From NCBI GenBank assembly GCA_023159155.1, contig JAJNNX010000057.1, positions 62,001-126,000 on the forward strand: a stretch of 64,000 nucleotides of DNA, given 5' to 3'. The notes below the pieces were generated by a model, which did no database searches, had not been told where the DNA came from, and saw only the letters and a program-made list of their open reading frames with translations. Origin of the DNA: Ustulina deusta. Taxonomy: Eukaryota > Ascomycota > Sordariomycetes > Xylariales > Xylariaceae. Of this stretch, positions 44,351 through 55,100 are shown in pieces. The translations under genes were made by a program, and so were the position numbers. Each line of letters starts with the position of its first letter. The stretch's first letter is position 1.

Positions 44351-45336
44351 ATGGTAGTGATGGCGTCTCCCAAACCCCGTATCGAACCTCACATCGCAGT
44401 GATTCCTGCTCCAGAGCTTGGTCCCGACGTATACACCAACGCCAAGTAAGTCCTGCAGGAATCACTCTCGCAGCGCCTCATGTTCTAACATGCGGCGTTC
44501 CCAGTCCTTTAACTCTTCACGAAGGGTCCCGACCCGTCTTTGGCGGCTTCCTCGTATCGCAAGCCCTGTCAGCCGCCTGTGCTACAGTGCCGGACACCTT
44601 CCAGCCTTATTCATCCCAATCGTCATTCCTGGCGCCTGCCAATGGGAACGAGAGGATTACCTATCGCGTTCAGAGAACCTGGGAGGGGCGGAACTTTCTG
44701 ACCCGTGTAGTTCACGCCACCCAGGGCGTCGACTGCATCTACGTCGCGGTACTATCCTTCCAGAGCGCCGCCAGCTCCACAGGTATCAACGCCCTCGAGT
44801 ACGGGACGCCCAAGCCGGAACTGGACCAGCCCCCGGAAGACATCAACCCAGACGCCATGCAAGCGATGCAGTCGTCGCTGCTCGATCGTTCCGCGTCGGT
44901 CATGCAGCAGAGCGCCGAGGACAGGCCTTTGGACTGGCGACCGCATTCCATCGAGATGTCGGACGACCCAACGCAGTTCCGGGTCCGCGGGTACGTCCGG
45001 TCGCCGACACCGCTCTCGACCAGCAACTGCAGCGCACATCTGGCCGCGTTCGCGTATGCGTCGGACGAGTTCTTTTTCGGGCCCGCGCTGGCTGCAAACC
45101 CGGCAGCCGTAGGAAAGGGAGCCAGGAACGTGACCATGGGCGCGAGCCTCACGCACAACGTCTCCTTCCACGACCGGAACGCCAAGATAGACCAGTGGGT
45201 CGTCCTCGAGCGTGAGACGACGTGGGGCTCGGCGGGACGTGTCATGGTGCAGCAGAAGTTCTGGAACATGGAGGGCAAGATGATCTTGTCTAGCTCTCAG
45301 GAAGCATTGATCCGGCTTAGGGGGGCCAAGATTTGA
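44351..45336 (+). CDS. acyl-CoA thioesterase, TesB/ACOT8-like double hot-dog
   Basis: Two exons, 44351-44445 and 44505-45336 (59-nt intron); 308 aa. It hydrolyses acyl-CoA, or possibly another acyl thioester, to the free acid. The first hot-dog starts NPLTLHEGSRPVFGGFLVSQAL, a typical R..FGG..(A/V)Q pattern. The second contains SLTHNVSFHD..DQWVVLE and ends with the W-N-M-E-G / S-S-Q-E-A-L-I-R pattern of TesB proteins. A second in-frame ATG at 44360 is an alternative start. The C-terminus AKI fits the broad PTS1 pattern [SAC][KRH][LMI], so peroxisomal import is possible. It sits between the P450 and the HR-PKS, separated from the PKS by a retrotransposon. Because that PKS lacks a TE domain, this protein is a candidate trans-acting release enzyme (inference). 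Confidence 0.85.
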
Positions 45337-45880
45337 GAGATTGGGGAGGAAGGGTTGCTCAGAATCAAGCAACTCGCTTATAGACGAGGCATTGTGCGAC
45401 TGCGGTCTTTGCAGCTTACACTCGCCCAGACAGCCCTACACTGCTGTTAGGATGAGAAAGCAACCTTGAAGTATACCATATACTAGGTATTTGGAACTGT
45501 AGACTAGTAGCGAAATGGCGTGGCTAATCACTAAATAGTCACATAGCCTGCGATGGTAGCTCTCCCTCCACTAATACAAGTACCTATACCTAGCACCGAT
45601 CTGTCTTGAAGTACAATTGTGGTACGGTATAGTATAGATGCACCCCCCCTTTATTTTTGTCTCGGGGAGGTCTCACTCTTTTGGGTTATATGTAGCGTAT
45701 CTACGCTGTCCGCTGTGCAGAGGCCGGCAGGCAGGCCGTCTCTAGATCCGCCGGCGGCAACTAACATGCCCGCAGTACTAAGCCAGCACATCCCAGCCAG
45801 TCACGATAGTATGTACACTAAATTGTCAAATGACACCGTGCAAAACAGTTTTCTTCCCACCAAATTAACGCCTCTTATCA
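45337..45880. other. intergenic up to gypsy LTR
   Basis: About 540 bp of normal composition holding the thioesterase 3' UTR. The 115-codon frame at 45619-45966 runs into the LTR and is not a gene. Confidence 0.45.
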
Positions 45881-46133
45881 TGTGGATCCCATTGCCATTG
45901 GCTTCCATTGAAGTCAATCCATTGAGTCAGTACAATGGTACGTGCATGAAAGGGCACCGTGCGTAGCGCTTAGGCACCAGGTACCAACCCACCTAATTAA
46001 GGGCATAAATACCTTGCACCTCCGTCAGATACCCTAATTAGTTTCCTTCTACAACCATACTCAATATAGACCTTTAGATCAGACCTAGTAATACTAAGTG
46101 ACTAGTTCTATAAAAAGACTATATTAAAATATA
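45881..46133 (+). repeat. 5' LTR (253 bp) of gypsy element
   Basis: The outward-facing first ~65 bp is unmutated (TGTGGATCCCATTGCC). The element-facing last ~75 bp is mutated (TAATACTAAGTG, CTATAAAAAGAC, ATATTAAAATATA). The central ~110 bp is nearly identical to the 3' LTR. Confidence 0.9.
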
Positions 46134-47495
46134 AATAATTATTTGTATAGCTTTATAGTATTATTTTTATTCTTATTATATTTAGTATTTTTTTTATACT
46201 TTTTATTATACTACAAAGATTCTAAAACTTTTAAAATAGCTAACAAGATATTAGAAGTACTAATAGCCCTAGTTAATAAAATTATTAGTATTCTATAAAG
46301 CAATACTATTAAAAACTCTTAAAAATAAATTAATCCTTTTGTTATTAATATAGCTTATAGTATAGCGGAGCTAAAAAACAATATTAATAATTTAAAAAAA
46401 ATAATCGCTAATTTTATTAAAAGGCTAGATATACTTATAATAAGTAATACAACTAGTTAATAAATTTATTTAATACTACTACTACTATTACTATAAAAAA
46501 TATATAAAATAAACAAGTAATATATTAATAAATTATATATATAGCAGCTAATATATATAATTAGTAATAAAAATTTTTAAAATAAGTTATTAAACCTATA
46601 TTAATATTAAGTATTATTAAAAGCACAAATTAAACAAAAATAGCATATTTAGCATATATTCCTTAAAGCTATATTAATAATTAATATAAGCAGCTTAAGC
46701 AAGTATAAACCTAAAAATAAAGTTATAATTTTAGCAAATTTATAATTTATTATTACTAATTATATAATCTTTAATAAAATAAAAAATATATAAAACTAAT
46801 TAATTTAAACATTTGTTCTATATAAATTATAAGTAATATATATTAGTACTAAATTAGCTAAAGATTTCTAAACTATAACTTAGTTTATTAAGCGTACTAA
46901 AAATATTATTTAAGCTAACTACTTAAAAGCTATTATATAAGTATTAAAAACTTATAATATATTTTATAACTTTTTAGTATTATTTATAAGTTTTTTACTA
47001 ATATAAGAAAAATTATATATTAATTATTTATAATAATTTAAAAAAGCTTATTATTAGCTTTTAAGTAGCTAATATAAAATTTAATAAATAAAAAACTTAT
47101 TTATATATAAGTTTAGCATATATATATTAACAATCTAGCTATATTTTAAAAAATTAATATAAAATCTAAATAATAATAAAATAATCAAAAAAACAACCTA
47201 ATTAGCTAAATTTATATTTAGAACTATAATTAAAAATAAAATATATAGCATACTATAAATAATAATATAGTTATAAAATATTTTAGCGTTATTCTATAAT
47301 TATAAAATTAATTTAGTAATACTAGCCAAACTAAATATTAGCTATATTTAGCTTATGAATTATAAGTTAATAATTTTAAAAATATTATTATTAACTATAT
47401 TTAACCCTTATAATAATAATTATAAAGTTAACTAAGTAATCAAACTAGATAAAACTAATAAAGCTAAGTATACTATTAAAGCTAAAAAAAACAAA

Positions 47496-47537
47496 TGTTT
47501 TAATTGTAGCAAAACAGGTTATTAGGCTAAAAACTAC
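47496..47537 (+). pseudogene. gag CCHC zinc-knuckle fossil
   Basis: The frame reads C-F-N-C-S-K-T-G-Y-stop-A-K-N-Y. Undoing CAT to TAT, TGG to TAG and TGC to TAC gives C-x2-C-x4-H-x4-C, a retroviral-type knuckle. Each change is a RIP-type transition. Confidence 0.65.
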
Positions 47538-49429
47538 TAAAAATAACCAAAATAACCAAAACAGATCTTATAAACTTTATAGCTTTTAAAATTAAGTTAA
47601 TCTATAATAATTAAAGGCATGCTATTTTATAACAACTTAACTAATAAATTTTGGACTAAGTATAAGTTGTTCTAAAAAAAATTACTAATTTACAAGCACA
47701 TATATTTTGCTAGCTCTAATAATCTTAAAAAAAAAATTTAAATAAAGCTTTTATAATCGATTTAATAATAAAAAAGCTAAAATTAATTATAAGCTTTAAA
47801 AACTTTTTAATATATAAAACAGCCCTATTTATGTAGTTAAAATAAACAAAAATAGAACAAAACTAATATTTAAAAAAAAAAAATTATATAATAAATATTA
47901 AAATTATTATAACTTGTTTTAAGCTTGGGTTACTAATAATAATATAATATTTATAGTTTTTTAAAACTATAAATATATAAATTACTATATATTAGAATTA
48001 TTAACAGCCAAACTAAAGCTATACCTATTTTAATAACAAAACATAATATATAGCATTAAAAAAATAGGACTATAAATAATACAGGATTACTATATTATAG
48101 CTAAATTTATTACTAATAATAATATAACATAAATATAAAAAATTATTAGTAATATTATACTAGACCAGACCTTTTCTAAGGACCTTACTATAAATAAACA
48201 TAAGTTTTACAAATAAAAAGGTGTTTTTAGCCTAAAAAATAAGCAAAAAACCATATAACTAATATACTTTATAAAAATATTTATTATAAAACTACTAAAA
48301 AATACTTAAACTAGTATAATATTTAAAATAATATACTAAACAAGTATTATAAAATAGTATAAAAATACCCTTAATAATTTATAAGTAAAAAAATATTTAA
48401 ATAACCTTATTTGTAAGTTTTTAGGCTTATTTAACCTAGTACTAAAAAAAACAAAAATTATTACTAAAATAAAATATTATATTAATACTAAAAATATTAT
48501 ACTAATTAAGTTATTATTTTATTAATATAGTTCTTAATAAGAAAATATAATTAAAAACTTTATTAATATATACTTTAAAGTTTATATTTAGAAAAGCTAT
48601 AAATTATAGGGTGCTTTAGTATTATTAATACTAAAAAAAGCGCCTAATAGTATAATTATAAACAAGATTATTAATAAGTACTCCAAAAATATAATTTAGT
48701 AATTTTATTATAATTATTATAAACTTAATAAAATAACCAAAAAAAAAGCTTATTTACTATTTAATACTTAGGACTAGATTTAAAAGGCAATAAAATATTT
48801 ATAATATATTTTTATTAATTTAAAAAATAAATTCTAATAAATCTAAATAAATAAAGCTAATAAAAAAAAATAATGTTTATTATATTATTTAATATATATA
48901 AATAGCTTGTAATATTATTTAGATTTTATAATATATTTACTACTTTTTAAGCCTTAATTTAAAAAATTATTAAACTTTTTAAAAATTAATTAACTAGCTT
49001 ATTAAATAATATTATTATATAAACTAAAACTTATAAAAAATTATTTAAGCAATATAAATTATTATTTATATATTTTATAAAATATAGTATAATTATTAAT
49101 ATATTAAAATTATTATTATTTATACTTAAAAGCACTTTTTTAAGCTTTAATATTTTTTATAAAAATATTAAAGCTAATCTAGCAAAAATTACTACTATAA
49201 AAGATTGTTTAGAACTAGTAATAATAACCAAAATATATACCTTTACTAATATAACAAAATATTTTAAATATTTAATTAGTAATTATTTATTTGTTATAAA
49301 ACTATTTATTAAAACTTTTACTAAAGCGCTTAAAAATATACCTATTAAACTAGATTATATAACAAAAAAAACATAAATATATATTTATAACTTTATTACT
49401 ATAATACTAATTATATAACTATTTAATTA

Positions 49430-49830
49430 ATGCTTATTTTTTATTATAAATATAAACTTTAGTTAATTTTATATAAAAATATATCTAATATAGCTATATA
49501 TATATAATAATAAATTAATATTCTATTTTATAGCTTATTTTTTAAAAAAACTATAAATAATTTAGTTGTAATATTTTGCTTAAAAATATAAATTATTAGC
49601 TATTATATTAATTTTTTAGTACTAAAAGTATTAAATTAAAAATAAAAAAATAACTATTTATATAAATTATAAATTATTATTAACTTTTTATATTAAAATA
49701 AAACAACTAATATATATTATATATTTTTTTAATATTATTAAATATTATACTATATATATTATATATTATATAAATAAATTAAACGTTTTAGCTAATTAGC
49801 TATTAAAACTACTAAAAAAAATCTATTTAA
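49430..49830 (+). pseudogene. gypsy RNase H fossil
   Basis: One plus frame, read through its stops, keeps the order of gypsy RNase H landmarks: an N-F-S-Q-like stretch at the D-A-S position, IAYFLKKL (IAYFSKKL), QYFAQKYKLLAIIL (Q-Y-x-A-Q-E-x-E-L-L-A-I), ITIY-N-K (YTDHK), and YINKLNVLAN (Y-x-P-G-K-x-N-x-x-A-D). Catalytic Asp and Gly positions are changed by G-to-A. Confidence 0.65.
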
Positions 49831-51328
49831 GTTTTAAATAGCTTAAATATTAAAAAAATTATATAACTAGTTTAATTATAATTAATAATAAAGTTTTATT
49901 TATATTATAGCTATAATAACTAAACTATATAGATCTTTAAGCAATATTAGAATTTTTACGTTTTAATACTAATTTATTACTTAATATACTACTAAAATAA
50001 ATAAAACAGTACTTTTTTATTTAATAAAGCAAGTTATATAAAGTAGCAATATATTTAAAAGTTCTAAGTAATCTGCTATATATAGCTAGAACTGCTTTAT
50101 ATACTAAAAATTTCTTTAAAATACTAAAAACAAAAAATTTATTGCTTTAAATAAAAAATATATATATTAATTATAGCTATACTACTATTAAAATAATATT
50201 AAAAAAAAATATTTTTAATATTTTAAAATATTTTTAATTAATTAATAAATTATTATTAAATATTTATAATATTAATTAATAAAAATACTTAGTAATAAGT
50301 TGCCTAATCTATAACTTATTATATTTTTTGTTTTATTAATTTATTAGGCTATAAATTATATTTTTATAGCTAACTTTAAAATATTAGTTTATATTAAATA
50401 TATTACTAAATAAATTAAAGCAAAACTAATACTTAATATTTTATTTAAAGCAATTTAACTTTTATTAACCTGTATTAAAAAAACTTTTAATTATTTAAAA
50501 AAATAAATTAATAATAATACTAATATATTTATAAATAATAAAGCTATTATTTAATATAAAACTAATAGATTAATTATAAAACTAATTATATTAAAATAGC
50601 TATAAATAAATAATAAGGTTAAAAAAACTAATAATAATATTAAGCATATTATATTATAAAAAACTTTAGTTTAATAATATCCCGATTTTTAAACTTTGCT
50701 AAAATTAATAATATATATTTATAACTATATACTTAAACTATTTAAATATAACAGCTATTTTTTAATATTTAAAATTTAATTATTATAATAATAATTAATA
50801 ATTAATATAACTAACTATATTTAAAACTTAACTAAAAAAAAAAATACTAAATATTAAAAAAAATTAGTAATATATTATAAAATATTAACCGCAAAAAACT
50901 ATTTTAATAATTTAAAAGCTTTAAAAAACTAAATATAAATATATTTATAAAAAAAAAAAAACTTATTTAAACTTATATTATAAAAAATTAAATATTATAA
51001 GTTTAATAATATATAAATAAGTTAAAACTATATTATAATAAACCTTAAATTATTACTAGTTATTATTATAATAATATATACTAACTTTAAAATTCTAATA
51101 ATATTTAGTTTACTAATAAATATAACAAAAATAATCTATATTTAACTTATAATAAAAATAGCTACCTAATAAGAAATCTATAATATATTAATAAAACTAT
51201 ATTAAAAAAAAACTATTAATAGTTAAAAAATATATTATAATAGAAAAGTTTATAATAACTTTATTTATAGTTATATTAAACAATAAGTTATAGAATAACT
51301 AGGATAGTTATTTAATAAAAAAAATGAT

Positions 51329-51581
51329 TATAGATCCTATTGCTATTGGCTTCTATTAAAGTCAATCTATTAAGTTAGTACATTGGTACGTGTATGAAAG
51401 GGCACCGTGCGTAGCCCTTAGGCACCAGGTACCGACCCACCTAATTAAGGGCATAAATACCTCGCACCTCCGTCAGATACCCTAGTTAGTTTCCTTCTAT
51501 AACCATACTCAATACAGACCTTCAGATCAGACCTAGTGACACCAAGTGACTAGTTCTGTAGAGGGACCGTATCGAGGCACA
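51329..51581 (+). repeat. 3' LTR (253 bp) of gypsy element
   Basis: The element-facing first ~65 bp is mutated (TATAGATCCTATTGCT). The outward-facing end is unmutated (GTGACACCAAGTG, CTGTAGAGGGACC, GTATCGAGGCACA). Reciprocal of the 5' LTR. Confidence 0.9.
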
Positions 51582-52180
51582 ATCATGACAACGAAACCCA
51601 AAATGCAACTATCACCGTAGGGCAACCTAATACCAACAAGCTGAAAGAGCCGGGCGACGTGCTACAGGCTACATCGGTATTGATTGATGCCTTGTTTAGT
51701 TTAGCGTCGTACCTTGGAATCATGTCATTGCCTTCCTCTCGTGATACCAAGCAGACATTACGGTGAAATACCACTCCGGACAAAGTGCACCGTCAAGATC
51801 ACTTGGAGATGAGCAGATCCTGTAAGATTATGTCTTCAGGGACCAAGTGCATGCATGCATGCTTGTTGGTGTTACTTCGAAAGGCGGTCGGGTAGAACAG
51901 CGAGTGCTCGTTGTGGATAATAGAAAGAACCAGGCAGCTCCTGCCATTCCGAATTGGCTATTTCCAGGCTGTCTGTACCGTGTTACAGTGAGTCCTGAAC
52001 GGTTGGGTCGAACTTCGAACACAGACTCAAGCTCACATGTAGATAACCGTAGGTTTGTTGGATTTAGATTGTCATTTCCCCTATCTTTAAATGGGACCTT
52101 TCTCACAAAGCACCGCTACTATCGCCGAAGAACCCCAACAAGTATCATATCCTAACTATCATTTTATAAAGGATTGCACC
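51582..52180. promoter_or_regulatory. short upstream region of the PKS, between LTR and ATG
   Basis: Only 599 bp of normal-composition DNA separate the RIP-affected LTR from the PKS start. The overlapping short frames at 51828-52155 lack support. No known binding site was recognised. Confidence 0.45.
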
Positions 52181-55100
52181 ATGGAGAACGACATTGCCAT
52201 CGTCGGGGTATCCTTCAAGATGCCCCAGGACGCGGTAAATGAAGCTAGTCTATGGAAGATTCTGGAGAAGAAAGAGAGTGTTATGACAGAGTGGCCGACG
52301 TCACGAGCGAATCTCGAGTCATTCTACGACACAGACTCGGCTCATTTCAACAAGGTGGGCGCCTTGCTCAAGAAGAAAGCATAGACTGAACAAGGATCCT
52401 TACAGATGATAGCTTCATAGCAAAGGAGCCCACTTTCTGAAACAGGATCCTGCCTTATTCGATGCGCCCTTTTTCTCAATTGCGGCCAAAGAGGCGGCGG
52501 CTATGGACCCCGAGCATCGTTTAACACTGGAAGAATCCTACAGAGCTTTTGAAAATGGTTAGTTCACTGGCCCTCATCTCGTGAGCGGCATGCTGCTGAT
52601 TGCTGACTCGTGAGATGGTACTCAGCCGGGATGACTGTCGAGAGCCTCAAGGGCTCACGCACTGCTGTATTTGCAGCTTCTAGCTCAGATGACTACTACC
52701 AGATGTCGGTCAAAGACTCCGAGAGCCTTGCACGACCGACCATCAGCGGGTGGGCTAAGACGATGCTAGCTAATCGAGTAAGCTGGTATTTTGATCTGCA
52801 GGGGCCGAGTGTCCACATCGATACAGCTTGCTCGGGAAGTATGACGGCTTTACACATGGCATGTCAAACACTCCAGGCTGGCGGAGCGTCCGCGGCCCTG
52901 GTCGCCGGGGCGAACATGCTTCTGGGGCCGGAGAGTGCGATCATGCTGGCGAACGGTGGTTACCTGTCACCAGACAGCGTATGCTATAGCTTTGATCACC
53001 GCGCTAATGGGTATGCCAGGGGAGAGGGGATCGTAGCCATTATCATCAAGCCGGTGGCGGATGCTATTCGAGATGGCAACATGATTCGAGCCGTGATACG
53101 GGCGACTGGAGCTAACCAAAATGGCCGCACGGCTATCATGACACAGCCGAGTGCGGACGCGCAGGAGCGGTTGATCCGGGAGGTCTACCAAAGGGCCGGG
53201 CTCGGATTCGAGTCGACCCGTTTCTTCGAGGCTCATGGGACCGGAACTGTAGTGGGCGATCCCGCGGAAATGACGGCCGTCGGGCGGATTTTTGGATCTT
53301 GCCGCTCCAGTGAGCAGCCCCTCTATGTGTGAGTGATTGCTGAGCTCAGCTCAACTTCGCCCTTACTCACCTTGTTTGTCGTAGCGGGTCAATCAAGTCC
53401 AATATTGGACATCTAGAAGGGGGCTCCGGCCTCGCCGGGATCGTGAAGTCAATGTTAATTCTTGAAAAGGGGGTGATTACCCCAAACGCTCTTTTCGAGA
53501 GACTCAACCTAGACATCGATGCTGAGCGTTACCATGTCGCGGTGCCAACCGAGTGCGTTCCGTGGCCCACCGAGAGCTTGCGCCGAGTTTCCGTCAACTC
53601 GTTTGGCTTCGGGGGATCTAATGCGCATGTGAGTCATTTGATGCTCTACTAAAGACGAGGATCTATGCACTCGGCCCTCACTAACATTGCTAGTATAGGT
53701 TGTCATGGATGATGCCCTGCATTACCTTCAGAGTCGCGGATTGAGGGGCAATCACTGCACCGTGGACCACTCGGTCATTCACGACCAAGAACCGCGAGTA
53801 ATAAATAACAAAGACAACTATAGAGAGAATCTCGTACACACAGTCACCGAAAATGGAGTGGCCGATACGTTTGATGATATCTGCAGATCGTTTAAGGAGG
53901 TGGTGGTAAATGGCAAGATCGTCCACTCAAACACCTTCTACCCAAAAAGCGAACGACTTGGCGGGGCGAATGGCGCAGACACAGAGTTGCAGACAATGAG
54001 TATTACAAGTCTAAAAAACATCTCTTCGGTGCAGATTGACCAGATCCGGCCCTCCTTCGATGCGTCATATCGTCTTCTCGTGTGGAGTGCCGCAGACGAA
54101 GACACACTCAAAGCCATGGTTGAAAGATATCAATCGTACTGGTCGAGTCCTAAGACACCCAGTTCAGCAGAGTTGGACAAGTTAGCATTTACGTTGGCAA
54201 GTCGACGAAGCTTCATGCTCTGGCGTTCTTTCGCTATCGTCACCCCGGATGCCCTCTGGGATCATCATCTGAATACTTGCATCTCTCCAGCGATGCGGGT
54301 TCGATCCTCGACTGATGCGAAGGCTGCCTTTATCTTCACCGGTCAGGGGGCGCAGTACGCTAGAATGGGGCTGGAACTCATTCGCTACCCAGTTTTCCGA
54401 GATGTTCTGAAGAGATTCGACAGCATCCTACATGATTTGGGATGTGACTGGTCGGTTATAGGTAAGCAATCACCCCCCGGAGAAGGCGGGGTTGAAGAAT
54501 CAGAGATTGACCTGAATCGAAGACGAACTCCATAAAGGCGAGGATATTAATCTCCCTCGGTACAGCCAGCCATTATGTACGGCTCTTCAACTTGCACTAG
54601 TTGAACTGCTGAAGAGCTTCGGCGTCGTGCCCAGTGCTGTGATAGGTCATTCTTCGGGCGAGATCGCGGCCGCATACACAGCTGGGGGACTATCCATGGC
54701 CTCTGCCTGTAAAGTCGCCTATTACAGAGGGATCATAGCCGAGAGACTGGCGCGGAGCATGAAGGTGCCTGGTGCGATGCTCGCCGCAAACGTGCCATCT
54801 CATCAGGTGCGAAGCTATCTCGAGGCGGTTCTGCCACTAGACTTGTCCAAGGACATCTCAGTCGCGTGTATCAACAGCCCTTCCAACTCGACGCTCTCTG
54901 GCTCAGCGCATGTCCTAGATCAGGTGAAAACCCAATTGGACAAAGACGGGATCTTCGCACAGCTGCTAAACACCGGCGTCCCGTATCACTCTCAATCAAT
55001 GCAGATTATCGCCGGTGAATATAGGGAGTTGTTAGGCACTCTGGATTCCTGCAAGGATCAAGGTGTCACGGCTATCCCCATGTTCTCATCTGTGTCCGGT

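Larger units (their letters stand above)
45881..51581 (+). mobile_element. Ty3/gypsy LTR retrotransposon, RIP-damaged, complete ends
   Basis: Bounded by two 253-bp direct LTRs (45881-46133 and 51329-51581; TGTGG..CACA) and flanked by ATCA on both sides (45877-45880 and 51582-51585), a probable target-site duplication. The interior is strongly A/T. A gag knuckle is legible at 47496-47537. An RNase H of gypsy type is legible at about 49430-49830 (IAYFLKKL, QYFAQKYKLLAIIL, ITIY.N.KLLLTF, then NKLNVLA), fixing plus orientation and class. Stops throughout; it cannot be active. It separates the thioesterase from the PKS, its right LTR ending 599 bp before the PKS start codon. Confidence 0.88.

Noticed and set aside
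45881..51581. Ty1/copia assignment for the right-hand element
   Set aside because: First suspected, but the RNase H fossil at 49430-49830 follows the Ty3/gypsy pattern (IAYFSKKL, YTDHK and N-V-L-A-D type landmarks).
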